Origin: Calothrix membranacea FACHB-236
Lineage (GTDB): Bacteria > Cyanobacteriota > Cyanobacteriia > Cyanobacteriales > Nostocaceae
Direction of reading: 5' to 3'
NCBI RefSeq assembly: GCF_014696315.1
Contig: NZ_JACJPX010000042.1
Location: 1 to 64,000, forward strand
Length of the DNA stretch: 64,000 bases
Below the pieces are notes generated by a model. It saw nothing but the letters and a program-made list of their open reading frames with translations. It was not told the DNA's origin and searched no databases. Position numbers and translations under genes: made by a program. Positions 46,829 through 56,339 of this stretch are shown here, in pieces (within the stretch, counting starts at the first letter, position 1; every line of letters begins with the position of its first letter).

Positions 46829-48871
46829 ATGCATAGTCACCTTCTGGATGCACGTTACCGAATCTTGGCGGTTCTAAATACAGGGGAATTGACACAAACC
46901 TATTTGGTGGAAGATACAAACCTTCCTAACAGTCAATTTATCCTGAAGCAACTACAACCTGCTAACAAAAATCCTCAAGATATAAAAATTTTGCGCCGCT
47001 TGTTTGCACGTGAAGCAGCAACTTTGGAAAAAGTTTGTAAAAAACACGAGCAAATTCAGCAGCTAATTAATTATTTTGAAGAAAATGAAGATTTTTATTT
47101 AGTACAAGAATTTATTCCTGGTAAGCCTTTAACTGAGGAAATCCTTTTAGGCATTCCATTGGAAGAAGAGCAAGTTATTAATCTCTTAACAGAGATATTA
47201 GAAATTTTGGTATTTATCCATAGCCATGATATCAGCCATCAGGATATTAAACCTGCAAATATTATTCGCCGCGAGTCAGACAATCAATTGGTGTTGATTG
47301 ACTTTGGTTCTATTAAAGAAATTGTGGCAAATATTGTTGGCAATCTTGAATATATACCAATAGAGCAATTACAAGGTAACACACAACCTAACAGCGATAT
47401 ATATGCTTTAGGTATTATAGCGATCGCATCTCTCATCGGTTTAACAGAAAATGAAATAGATATATTACCAAAACACAAAAATTTGCTGACAGGTGAAATT
47501 ATTTGGCGTGATAAAATCCCCCAAGTCAATAAAGATTTAGCCAGAATTATCGATAAAATGGTGCGTTTTGATTACCGGAAACGCTATCAGTCTGCCACCG
47601 AGGTATTAAATGACCTTAAGCAATTAAATCAAGATAGTAAACAGCAGCCAATTCAAAAACCTTGGTTAATTCTTGCAGGAATAGTTAGCTTGGTTACAGT
47701 TGGCATAGCTGCATGGTTTTCGCTGATGCCAAAACCTGTAGGTGATAGTAAATTAATCTATCTGCAAGGGGTGGAAAAATATGAGCGAGGAGACTATAAA
47801 AAAGCCGTTGAAGATTTGACTAAAGTTATTACATTAAATCCTCGAAATTCACAAGCTTATAATCGCCGCGGCGATGCTTTTTATCGATTAGGAGACTACC
47901 AAAAAGCGCAAGCAGATTCTAGTAAAGCAATTGCGCTAAATCGGCGGGATGATAATGCTTATTATGACCGAGGTTTTTCTTTTTATGAATTAGGCAAATA
48001 TAAACAAGCGATCGCAGATTTTAATCAAGCAATTAAACTGAATGCCAAAAATCCTTATGCTTACTATGGGCGGGGTTTAGCGCGTGTAGAATTGAAAGAT
48101 TATCAAGCAGCAATCACAGATTTTAGCAAAGCGATCGCATTTAACCCTAAGTATAGCGAAGCTTACTTACAACGGGGTATTGTCCGCCGTCGTTTGAAAA
48201 ATAGACAAGCAGCAATTCAAGATTTTGATACAGTGATTGAGATCAATCCCCATGATGCTAAAGCCTATTATCAAAGGGGTTTAACTTTATTTGCGAATAA
48301 CCAAAGTCAAGCTGCGATTCAGGATTATAATAGCGCCATTGAAATCAATCCGAAATATCTCGAGGCTTATCTAAGTCGGGGAGATGTTTATAGCGATTTA
48401 GGCAAAAATTTAGAAGCAACTGAAGATTACAACAAAGTTATAGAGCTAAATCCGAAATTATCTATAGCATATATCCATAGAGGAATGCATCGCTTTTCGT
48501 TAGGAAATTATCAAGGTGCAATCGCAGATTACAACCAAGCAATTCAACTAAATCCTAAAAATGCAGCTGCTTATAATAACCGGGGTAATGCTTATCTTGA
48601 ATGGGGAAATAAAAAAGTAGCACTGGCAAATTACACTCAAGCGATCGCAGTTAATTCGCGCTATGCTTTAGCCTATTATAATCGGGGTTTACTGCGGGCA
48701 AAACTGGGGGAGAAAAAAGGAGCGATCGCAGATTTTCAGCAAGCCGCAAAATTATTTAAGCAGAAAGGCGATGGCGATGCTTATAAAGATGCACAATCAC
48801 AGCTAAAAGGATTACAAACTACATCAGATACCAAACCTAAACCTACGCCTACGAAAGAAGAGAAAAATTAA
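46829..48871 (+). CDS. Membrane-anchored Ser/Thr protein kinase with TPR repeats
   Basis: The 680-residue protein has an N-terminal protein kinase domain (about 8-265). FILKQL is the Lys-containing strand, SHDISHQDIKPANII the catalytic loop and LIDFGSIKEI the DFG loop. In the HRD position the motif is HQD, which keeps the aspartate. A single membrane segment in WLILAGIVSLVTVGIAAWFSL (about 280-300) follows. About ten tetratricopeptide repeats (about 310-650) with the YYxRGxxxxxLGxYxxAIxDF pattern form the rest. The TPR part would lie outside the cytoplasm. The C-terminal lysine/proline tail is disordered. It is monocistronic. Confidence 0.88.
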   Translation: MHSHLLDARYRILAVLNTGELTQTYLVEDTNLPNSQFILKQLQPANKNPQDIKILRRLFAREAATLEKVCKKHEQIQQLINYFEENEDFYLVQEFIPGKPLTEEILLGIPLEEEQVINLLTEILEILVFIHSHDISHQDIKPANIIRRESDNQLVLIDFGSIKEIVANIVGNLEYIPIEQLQGNTQPNSDIYALGIIAIASLIGLTENEIDILPKHKNLLTGEIIWRDKIPQVNKDLARIIDKMVRFDYRKRYQSATEVLNDLKQLNQDSKQQPIQKPWLILAGIVSLVTVGIAAWFSLMPKPVGDSKLIYLQGVEKYERGDYKKAVEDLTKVITLNPRNSQAYNRRGDAFYRLGDYQKAQADSSKAIALNRRDDNAYYDRGFSFYELGKYKQAIADFNQAIKLNAKNPYAYYGRGLARVELKDYQAAITDFSKAIAFNPKYSEAYLQRGIVRRRLKNRQAAIQDFDTVIEINPHDAKAYYQRGLTLFANNQSQAAIQDYNSAIEINPKYLEAYLSRGDVYSDLGKNLEATEDYNKVIELNPKLSIAYIHRGMHRFSLGNYQGAIADYNQAIQLNPKNAAAYNNRGNAYLEWGNKKVALANYTQAIAVNSRYALAYYNRGLLRAKLGEKKGAIADFQQAAKLFKQKGDGDAYKDAQSQLKGLQTTSDTKPKPTPTKEEKN

Positions 48872-49421
48872 CTATTTAGTGAATTTTATATTTTTGGTTA
48901 AGAGTTGCAGAGACAGGATTAATCGCGTCTGTACAAAAGTCAAAATAATTGGTACTTTTGGTTTACATATCACTGAAACTTTGCTTTTTCATAGCTTCTC
49001 TCTCAGCTTTAAATTTTATCAACTTGGCGACATTTGGCGGGGGATTACGTCGCTGTGCTGCCTGAATTTTATGACTCTAATCTGCACATAAGATAAGCTG
49101 ACAATTATTTTATAAAATTTTATTGCTTGTAAAACTTATATTTTTCAAACAGCCTCTAAGACTGGTATATTAACGCTAGTACAAATGTTCAGTAAGCATC
49201 CGCTTGTGATGCTTCAATATTTTGCTGAATAGACTACGGATAGAGATGAATGGAGTAAAACTATACCAATTGCTTAACAGTAATGCTAAACTCGCCTGAC
49301 TCTTTGTGCGTTCTGTACACAGGGAATGGTTCAATAAATCCTAAATTATCTAGCTCAACTAGTAGACAATCTATATTTCCTTGCTACACTTTTACTTCAT
49401 TAACCCAGCTACCCAGCGCCT
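48872..49421. promoter_or_regulatory. Intergenic region before smc
   Basis: These 550 bases hold the smc promoter and nothing else that could be recognised. Short frames occur but have no family match, and no terminator hairpin for the kinase gene was seen. Confidence 0.4.
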
Positions 49422-52400
49422 ATGGTTCATGTAAAGCGCGTGGAACTTACCAACTTCAAGTCCTTTGGTGGCACCACCCAAGTTCCTTTACTGGGGGGGT
49501 TTACTGTCATATCTGGGCCGAATGGTTCTGGTAAATCTAATATTCTTGATGCGCTATTATTTTGTCTTGGACTCGCTAGTTCCAAAGGAATGCGAGCTGA
49601 TCGCCTCCCTGATCTGGTAAATAATACTCAAACAGCTAAAAGCCGTGCCACTGTCGAAGCTAGTGTGACGGTAACTTTTGATATCACTGATGCAATCTCT
49701 CACAACGATACTAAGCCGCAAAGCTTAGAAAATATAGAGGAAGTCGAAGTAGTAGAAATTGAGGAAGTTGAGAACGTTGAGGAAGTCGAAGAAGTTGAGG
49801 AAGACAAGTTAAAATCTAAACTTCCCAATCCTGAATCGTCAAATGAGTGGAGTGTCACCAGAAAATTGCGGGTGACGCACCAGGGAACTTATACATCGAA
49901 TTACTATATCAACGGCGCTTCTTGCACCCTGACAGAGTTACATGAAGCCTTAGAAACACTGCGGATTTACCCGGAAGGCTACAACGTGGTGCTGCAAGGG
50001 GATGTCACCAGCATTATTTCCATGAACGCCAGGGAACGGCGGGAAATTATTGACGAATTGGCGGGGGTAGCGGCATTTGATCGCAAAATTCACCAAGCCA
50101 AGGCGACTTTAGATGAGGTGAAGGAGAAGGAAGATAGTTGTCGGATTATTGAAACTGAATTAACTGTACAACGCGATCGCCTTTCCCAAGACCGCGCCAA
50201 AGCCGAAAAATACCAAAAACTCCGCGCGGAATTTCTCGCGAAACAATCCTGGGAAGCAGTTCTATCATGGCGTTCCCTACAAGCACAGCAAGAAAAATTA
50301 GCTAACCAAATACAAAATGGCGATCGCAAATCCGAAGAACTTTCTGCGGAACTGACGGCGCTGAACACCACAATTGAGCAAACCACCGTTGAATTAGATA
50401 AACTCAACGCCCATGTTAAAGCTTTAGGGGAAGAGGAACTTTTAGCAGTACAATCTACCCTCGCCACCCAAGAAGCTGAACATAAACAACTCCAGCGTCA
50501 ACGCAGCGAATTAGAAACTGCAATTCAAGAAACGACAAAACGTCAGACGCAAAGTCAGCAAGAAATTCAACAACACCAACGTTCTCTAGAACAAATTGCG
50601 GAAACTCAGGTAATTGAAAAGCAATCGATTGTCTACTTACAACAGCAACGAGATGAGACGCAACAAGCTTTAGAAACTTCGCGCCAAGCAGCGGCGGAAA
50701 TTGCTTCGGCTTCGGAAGCTTGGGTACAGCAACAAACGGCGTTGAACCGTCAAATTGAAACCCTGCTGCAAACCCTGGAACCCCAACGCACCGAACAAGC
50801 GCAGCTAAGAGAACGGAACGATCAGCTACAGCAGCAAATTCAAGAGCAAACTCAGCTTGTGGCTAATTTAGAGCCAGAATTAGCCACAAAACAAGCTGAT
50901 TGTAGTCGTCTAGAAACAGAATTTAACGCCTCTAGCGAACCCATCCAAAATTTAGCGCAAAACCTGGCAGCTACAGAACAAGAACTGCAAATTCAACAGG
51001 ATACGCAAAAGCGCTTACTCCAAGAACAACGGGAAAAACAACGCCAGTTAGATAAACTCGAAGCGCAAGCGCAAGCACAGCAAGAAATCCAAGGAACCCA
51101 AGCTAGCAAAGTCATCTTGCAATCGGGATTACCGGGACTTTGTGGCTTAGTGGTACAGTTAGGCCGAGTTGAACCCCGTTACCAACTGGCTTTGGAAATT
51201 GCAGCTGGTGGGCGCTTGGGACATATAGTGGTGGAAGATGACGGTGTCGGTGCTGCGGGAATTGAACTGCTGAAACAGAAACGCGCCGGGAGAGCCACTT
51301 TTTTACCGTTAAATAAAATTAATGCTCCCAGATTTACCCAAGATGCCACACTGCGTTTAGCCAGTGGTTTCGTCAACTATGCTGTGAACTTAGTTGAGTG
51401 CGATCGCCGTTATAAAGATGTATTTGGCTATGTATTTGGCAACACTGTTGTATTTTCTACCCTAGAACAGGCACGAAAAAACATAGGTTTATACCGCATT
51501 GTCACCTTAGACGGGGAATTATTAGAAACTAGCGGTGCAATGACTGGTGGTAGTAACACCCAGCGTTCGGCGTTGCGCTTTGGGAACGTCGAAGCTGCTG
51601 AACCCGAAGAAGTCGCCGCTTTAAAAAGACGCTTGGGGGAAATTGAACGAGTTTTAGAACGTTGTACAGAAGCCATTTCTACTCTCGCCGCGAAAACCAA
51701 AACTTTATCCCAGGAAGTTACAGAAGCACGTCAAGCTAGGCGAGAACAGCAGATCCAATTAGAACAGCTGCAAAAAGAAATTAAAACTTTGACAGCGCAG
51801 TTAGAAAATACGCGATCGCAATTAGCGCAAAATAGCGAAAAGTTTGCTACTTCTCAATCTCGCTTGGAAATTTTGGATCGGGAATTACCAGGTCAAGAAA
51901 ATCAGCTGCAACAATTGCGACAAACTTTAGCAGAGTTAGAAGCCTCCCAAACCCCCAGCGAATGGCAACAAATCCAAGCCACCATTAAAAACCAAGAGCA
52001 ACAATTACAACAAAGAGAGACATCTTTACGGGAAGCAGAACAAAGATTAAGAAATCTCGAAAATCAGCAACAGCGATTACAAGAAAAAATCCAAGAAGCT
52101 GAGGAACGAATTACCCAGTACCAACATGAGCAAGAAACCCAGCAAAATCAATTAACCTTGATTAGCACCCAGCACTCAGCAATAAGCGCCCAAATAGCCG
52201 AAATCCGGGCGAAATTGAGTCAAATGGAACGGAATTTAGGCGAGGAAAAACAAAAACGCGATCGCACCGAACAAGAACTGCGATCGCATCTTCTGCGTCA
52301 GCAACAATTAGAATGGGAACTGCAAAAACTCCAAGAAACCCTCACAGCCAAGCGCGAGGAAATCGTTAATGTGAGGGAACAACTGCAAACCGTCGCCGCC

Positions 52401-53102
52401 GAACTCCCCAGCCCCCTGCCCGAAGTCCCCGATCAAGTAGACTTAGAAGAATTGCAGAAAGAATTGCGATCGCTTGCCAAACGCTTGCAAGCAATGGAAC
52501 CAGTAAATATGCTGGCCTTGGAAGAATACGAACGTACCCAAAACCGCCTGCAAGAACTGACGCAAAAGCTGGAAACCTTAGAAGGGGAGCGCACAGAATT
52601 ACTTTTACGCATTGAAAACTTTACTACATTGCGTCAACGCGCCTTTAAAGAAGCCTTTGACGCAGTGAACGAAAACTTCCAATCCATTTTCGCCACCCTT
52701 TCTGAAGGGGACGGCTACCTACAACTAGACGATCCCGAAGATCCGTTTAGCAGTGGCTTGAATTTAGTCGCCCACCCCAAAGGTAAACCAGTACAGCGAC
52801 TAGCTTCCATGTCTGGGGGAGAAAAATCCCTCACAGCCTTAAGCTTTATCTTTTCCCTACAACGTTATCGCCCTTCTCCCTTCTACGCTTTCGATGAAGT
52901 TGATATGTTTTTGGATGGGGCAAACGTAGAACGATTAGCTAAAATGATTAAACAACAGGCTAAACAAGCTCAATTTATAGTTGTTAGTTTGCGTCGCCCG
53001 ATGATAGAATCAGCCGAACGCACAATAGGCGTTACTCAAGCACGGGGAGCTTACACCCAAGTTTTGGGAATTAAATTGCAAGCTGACCATACATCTGCTT
53101 GA
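49422..53102 (+). CDS. smc: Chromosome segregation protein SMC
   Basis: The 1226-residue protein has Walker A in GPNGSGKSNILDALLFCLG near residue 33. Two long coiled coils (about 200-540 and 690-1040) flank a hinge. The ABC signature is SMSGGEKSLTALSFIF near 1128, and Walker B is FYAFDEVDMFLDGANV near 1153. It compacts and segregates DNA with ScpA/ScpB. A Val/Glu-rich stretch with the repeating unit EEVE (about 105-130) is inserted in the N-terminal head and encoded by imperfect GTTGAGGAA units. The following PRC-barrel gene is on the same strand. Confidence 0.95.
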   Translation: MVHVKRVELTNFKSFGGTTQVPLLGGFTVISGPNGSGKSNILDALLFCLGLASSKGMRADRLPDLVNNTQTAKSRATVEASVTVTFDITDAISHNDTKPQSLENIEEVEVVEIEEVENVEEVEEVEEDKLKSKLPNPESSNEWSVTRKLRVTHQGTYTSNYYINGASCTLTELHEALETLRIYPEGYNVVLQGDVTSIISMNARERREIIDELAGVAAFDRKIHQAKATLDEVKEKEDSCRIIETELTVQRDRLSQDRAKAEKYQKLRAEFLAKQSWEAVLSWRSLQAQQEKLANQIQNGDRKSEELSAELTALNTTIEQTTVELDKLNAHVKALGEEELLAVQSTLATQEAEHKQLQRQRSELETAIQETTKRQTQSQQEIQQHQRSLEQIAETQVIEKQSIVYLQQQRDETQQALETSRQAAAEIASASEAWVQQQTALNRQIETLLQTLEPQRTEQAQLRERNDQLQQQIQEQTQLVANLEPELATKQADCSRLETEFNASSEPIQNLAQNLAATEQELQIQQDTQKRLLQEQREKQRQLDKLEAQAQAQQEIQGTQASKVILQSGLPGLCGLVVQLGRVEPRYQLALEIAAGGRLGHIVVEDDGVGAAGIELLKQKRAGRATFLPLNKINAPRFTQDATLRLASGFVNYAVNLVECDRRYKDVFGYVFGNTVVFSTLEQARKNIGLYRIVTLDGELLETSGAMTGGSNTQRSALRFGNVEAAEPEEVAALKRRLGEIERVLERCTEAISTLAAKTKTLSQEVTEARQARREQQIQLEQLQKEIKTLTAQLENTRSQLAQNSEKFATSQSRLEILDRELPGQENQLQQLRQTLAELEASQTPSEWQQIQATIKNQEQQLQQRETSLREAEQRLRNLENQQQRLQEKIQEAEERITQYQHEQETQQNQLTLISTQHSAISAQIAEIRAKLSQMERNLGEEKQKRDRTEQELRSHLLRQQQLEWELQKLQETLTAKREEIVNVREQLQTVAAELPSPLPEVPDQVDLEELQKELRSLAKRLQAMEPVNMLALEEYERTQNRLQELTQKLETLEGERTELLLRIENFTTLRQRAFKEAFDAVNENFQSIFATLSEGDGYLQLDDPEDPFSSGLNLVAHPKGKPVQRLASMSGGEKSLTALSFIFSLQRYRPSPFYAFDEVDMFLDGANVERLAKMIKQQAKQAQFIVVSLRRPMIESAERTIGVTQARGAYTQVLGIKLQADHTSA

Positions 53103-53160
53103 GTTTTTGTTAATAATAGTGTATAGATTAACCGGATTCGAGATCAGGACTCGGTATAGA

Positions 53161-54144
53161 ATGACCTCTGAACAGATAATTAGGCGTTCCGACATATTAA
53201 ATACCCAGGTAATTACCCGCGACAATGGCAAGCGGGTAGGCATAGTTAGTCAAGTCTGGGTGGATATTGACCAACGAGAGGTTGTGGCTCTTGGTTTGAG
53301 AGACAGCCTGATCTCTATTTCTGGTATACCGCGCAATATGTACCTTAGCAGTATCAGCCAGATTGGTGATGTGATCCTGGTCGATAACGAGGACGTAATA
53401 GAAGATATTGAAATTGAAACCTTAAGCAACCTGATTAACTGGGAAGTAATTACAGAAACCGGTGAAGTTCTAGGCAGAGTGCGGGGCTTCAAATTCAATG
53501 GTGAAAATGGCAAACTTCACTCTATAGTCATTGCTTCTGTAGGATTACCGCAAATTCCCGAACAAGTGCTAAGTACTTACGAACTTTCCATTGATGAAAT
53601 TGTCAGCACAGGCCCCAGCAGATTAATTGTATTTGAGGGAGCTGAAGAACGCGTCAATCAATTGACAGTTGGCGTTCTAGAACGCATGGGTATTGGCAAA
53701 GCCCCCTGGGATCGCAGCGATGATGAAGAATACGGCTATAGTGCGCCTCGCACCGTCGCACCCGCCAATCAATTACCCAGCGGTGTACCATTACAACCAC
53801 CCAAGCCAAAAGTTCGCACCCCCGAACCCGTAGCCCGGGAAGAGTGGGATGAGGACTATGTAGAAGAAGAAAGACCCCAGCGCCAAGTAATGCAAGCGCG
53901 CCAGTACGAATCGATTCAATACGAAGAAGACGACGAAGAAGACAACTGGAGTGAGGCTACAGATAAAGACAGGTATCAACAGCCCGCCAAATTTGAAGCT
54001 CAACCCTATAAAAAGCCCTACGTCGATGAATATGACAATTATGACGATGTAGATGGCGATGCTTGGGAAGATGTGCCCCAACCAGTCAATATTCCGAAGA
54101 AAGTCAAAGAAAAACAACCAGAATACGAAGAAGAAGGATATTAA
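53161..54144 (+). CDS. PRC-barrel domain protein
   Basis: The product of about 327 residues has two PRC-barrel-like segments (about 5-85 and 90-170). RRSDILNTQVITRDNGKRVG and WEVITETGEVLGRVRGFKFN are the typical starts. A long acidic and disordered tail (about 190-327) is rich in Asp, Glu, Tyr and Pro. The family binds RNA-processing or photosynthetic partners through the barrel; the partner here is unknown. The ATG at 53161 gives a normal start, whereas the open frame begins at a TTG at 53107. The gene follows smc by about 60 bases, so both may share a transcript. A terminator follows. Confidence 0.85.
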   Translation: MTSEQIIRRSDILNTQVITRDNGKRVGIVSQVWVDIDQREVVALGLRDSLISISGIPRNMYLSSISQIGDVILVDNEDVIEDIEIETLSNLINWEVITETGEVLGRVRGFKFNGENGKLHSIVIASVGLPQIPEQVLSTYELSIDEIVSTGPSRLIVFEGAEERVNQLTVGVLERMGIGKAPWDRSDDEEYGYSAPRTVAPANQLPSGVPLQPPKPKVRTPEPVAREEWDEDYVEEERPQRQVMQARQYESIQYEEDDEEDNWSEATDKDRYQQPAKFEAQPYKKPYVDEYDNYDDVDGDAWEDVPQPVNIPKKVKEKQPEYEEEGY

Positions 54145-54148
54145 AGTC

Positions 54149-54180
54149 AAACCCCTCCTCGCAACTGAAGAGGGGTTTTT
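54149..54180 (+). terminator. Intrinsic terminator after the PRC-barrel gene
   Basis: AAACCCCTC and GAGGGGTTTTT form a stem of about eight bases with a 12-base loop, five bases after the stop codon. Confidence 0.9.
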
Positions 54181-54187
54181 AATTGCA

Positions 54188-54215
54188 GGACAAGGGGGCA
54201 AGGGGACAAGGGGAG
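54188..54215. repeat. Left 8-bp tandem array of the second four-helix-bundle cassette
   Basis: The units are GGACAAGG, GGGCAAGG, GGACAAGG and partial GGAG. The array lies eight bases beyond the terminator of the PRC-barrel gene and ends six bases before the four-helix-bundle stop. Its inverted partner is at 54609-54660. Confidence 0.85.
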
Positions 54216-54221
54216 TATTTT

Positions 54222-54608
54222 TTATTGCCGAATTATCCAAACAGAAGGGTTATTAATCATTTTGACTAACTGTCCAAGAACTCGATTATAAAGTCTATAT
54301 AATTCTCGCCCTTGATGGAGATCCAGGTAGTTGCATTTCACTGCAAACTTTAGCCAGACTTGAGTTTCTGCCGCTTCTGATTCACAATCATTAAGTTTAG
54401 CAATAAAGGCTGCTTTATATCTCCGTTTACGCCAAGCCTCCGCTAAGTTAGCGCATACTGAACGAGAGGAACGACGAAGTTGATCCGTTAAAGAATATCG
54501 TTCTTCTACAGGAAATTTCTTCGAGATTTCAAAGATTTCCATCGCTGCGGAAAAAGCCTGTTGATAAACTTCTAAATCTTCATGAGTCTTTATAGATTCT
54601 TTTTTCAT
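54222..54608 (-). CDS. Four-helix-bundle protein (23S rRNA IVP/S23 family), copy 2
   Basis: The 128-residue protein is a clear paralogue of the one at 40649-41044. It shares VEERYSLTDQ, RRSSRSVCAN, WRKRRY, AFIAKLNDCE and FAVKCNYLDL. The family is the same IVP/S23 fold as the Avd subunit of diversity-generating retroelements, but no reverse transcriptase lies near. The ATG (54606-54608) abuts an array of 8-bp repeats in inverted orientation, and the stop is six bases from the matching array. Function unknown. Confidence 0.88.
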   Translation of the reverse strand: MKKESIKTHEDLEVYQQAFSAAMEIFEISKKFPVEERYSLTDQLRRSSRSVCANLAEAWRKRRYKAAFIAKLNDCESEAAETQVWLKFAVKCNYLDLHQGRELYRLYNRVLGQLVKMINNPSVWIIRQ

Positions 54609-54660
54609 CCCCGTGTCTCCTTGTCCCCTTGTCTCCTTGTCTCCTTGTCCCCTTGTCCCG
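54609..54660. repeat. Right 8-bp tandem array of the second cassette (inverted)
   Basis: Six copies of TGTCTCCT/TGTCCCCT-type octamers, complementary to 54188-54215, start at the base after the ATG of the four-helix-bundle gene. The array ends five bases before the stop codon of the next gene. Confidence 0.85.
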
Positions 54661-54665
54661 ACGTT

Positions 54666-55235
54666 CTAGGGATTGATCGCAGAATTAGCCATTTTAATCA
54701 ACGAAGCGCGATCGCCTGCTTTCAAACCTACAGTATATTGCACACCCTGAAGTCGCCAAGTCAAGGTTGCATCTGAGCAATTAGCGCCACAAGTAGAATC
54801 TACAAAATAGCCCTTAATACCCTTAGCTAATACAACTCGTTTCCCAGTCAACTTAGGAGTTTTACGGGTTATAGCTTCCGCAGTCACAACACCTAAACGG
54901 CAAGCTGTTCCACCAGTACAATCGGGACTAAAACCTAGTAAAATATCGTATTTCCTCAGCGTAGCGTTTTCTACAATCGCATAAACTGGGTTAGCACCAT
55001 CCGACTCAGGAATAAATTTAGGTAATAACAGTCTAATTTTTATCTTCTGTCTTAATCTTGGTAAAATCGCCTTAAAAACCGGATGTGGTTGAGAATCAAC
55101 GGTTTGGACTTGACTTTGGGCAATTTTCTGAGGCTGAGGATTGGTAGATGCGATCGCTAAACCTGATAAGCTACTGGCTAGCAAAATTGCGGCAAACGCA
55201 CCACTGAAATTTCTTAAACCGAATATCATCCGCAT
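54666..55235 (-). CDS. Exported protein of unknown function
   Basis: The protein is of about 187-189 residues. It has a signal peptide in FGLRNFSGAFAAILLASSLSGLAIAS, then ILPRLRQKIKIRLLLPKFIPE and CTGGTACRLGVV. Cysteines stand at CTGGTAC and STCGANCSD. I do not recognise a family with certainty; similar proteins occur in cyanobacteria as hypothetical. The ATG of MIFGLR (about 55227-55229) has AGGG at a better distance than the first ATG, two codons earlier. It converges with the PRC-barrel gene across the four-helix-bundle cassette. Confidence 0.75.
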   Translation of the reverse strand: MRMIFGLRNFSGAFAAILLASSLSGLAIASTNPQPQKIAQSQVQTVDSQPHPVFKAILPRLRQKIKIRLLLPKFIPESDGANPVYAIVENATLRKYDILLGFSPDCTGGTACRLGVVTAEAITRKTPKLTGKRVVLAKGIKGYFVDSTCGANCSDATLTWRLQGVQYTVGLKAGDRASLIKMANSAINP

Positions 55236-55339
55236 AACCCTATTTATAGGTAAATACTTAATTGATGACCAAATTTTAGTATCAAATTATGCGGTTTGTC
55301 ATTTGTCAACAGTCAACAGTCAACAGTTAACAATTCCCC

Positions 55340-56095
55340 TTAACTACAAGTAGCAGCTGAAGCCGAGTTCACTTTTCTTAAATCCCCAGTGAAAACGGCT
55401 GTGTATTTGTAGGGTGATGAACCAGTGCAATTCATCGCAGTTGTATTAGCGCGGCGGGGAGTCCACCAAGAAGTTGCATTTACAGTTAAATTCACACCAT
55501 TCCACAACAATTGGGTGACTAATAAAGAGTTAGTTTTCCCATCACTCGGCCTTTGAGCCGTCAGAAATGTCGCATAGTTTACATCACCATTTTCAGGATT
55601 AATCCTGGCTATAACTGCTACTTTCGGGCCGCCTCCACTACCATAACTGGCTAGCCAACGACCAGTAGCAAAGCGGCGAAAATCATTTCCTGGCTGGCTA
55701 CCAGTGGCGGAAAACACACCGTATAGAACGCTGCTACCATTCCAAAACAAACCATAACCAGAACCATCATCACCCGTGGTTTCGTAATCATCACGACACC
55801 ATTTTTTGACACCATTATCAAAACGGATGATCCGCGGGTTTTTGTTATTAGAAGATACTTGCTTATAACCGATGTAGATTGTTTTGTTCCCACTACTGAC
55901 TTTGGGGCCATTTTGAGCTTTGATTGTGGCTTCACTATCACCACAATTGAATCTCGCACTGTTACCAAAAGATGACTGTACAGTAGTTTGGGCATTCACG
56001 GAAGGAGCAAGGTCTGTGATTGCAAAATCAGCGCCTAATACCACTGATAAAGATAACAGTGCCAAAGATTTTGGCAGTTGGCGTTTATACATCAT
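55340..56095 (-). CDS. Secreted protein of unknown function
   Basis: The 251-residue protein begins MMYKRQLPKSLALLSLSVVL and is cleaved after about residue 35 (SVNAQT), a standard signal peptide. The mature part is rich in Gly, Ser, Asn and Thr. It has three or four cysteines (RFNCGDSEA, KKWCRDDYE, MNCTGS, ATCS) that may form disulfides, and the motif WNGSSVLYGVFSATG. No enzyme signature is seen. It is followed by the exported protein at 54666 on the same strand, across a short STRR array (GTCAACA units at about 55303-55330). Confidence 0.75.
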   Translation of the reverse strand: MMYKRQLPKSLALLSLSVVLGADFAITDLAPSVNAQTTVQSSFGNSARFNCGDSEATIKAQNGPKVSSGNKTIYIGYKQVSSNNKNPRIIRFDNGVKKWCRDDYETTGDDGSGYGLFWNGSSVLYGVFSATGSQPGNDFRRFATGRWLASYGSGGGPKVAVIARINPENGDVNYATFLTAQRPSDGKTNSLLVTQLLWNGVNLTVNATSWWTPRRANTTAMNCTGSSPYKYTAVFTGDLRKVNSASAATCS

Positions 56096-56339
56096 GGGAA
56101 TTGATTTGATTACATTACTTTACAAAAACAACACCGTATCATGAAGTTTACATGAAGCTTTAAACAACTTAATGTTTATTAATAATGCATTGATAATGTG
56201 TTGTTACTAAGCATCAAGAAGATGGATATATTAACTAAATACAAAAAATTTTGCAGCGCGAACACATTGGGATGTTGCACTGAAAACCTGATAATTGCTG
56301 GTTACAAGTCTATAAATTACCTAATAATCAATTCATATT

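Noticed and set aside
53791-54240. Minus-strand frame of 149 residues over the PRC-barrel tail
   Set aside because: The acidic tail of the real protein read backwards gives a hydrophobic artefact.
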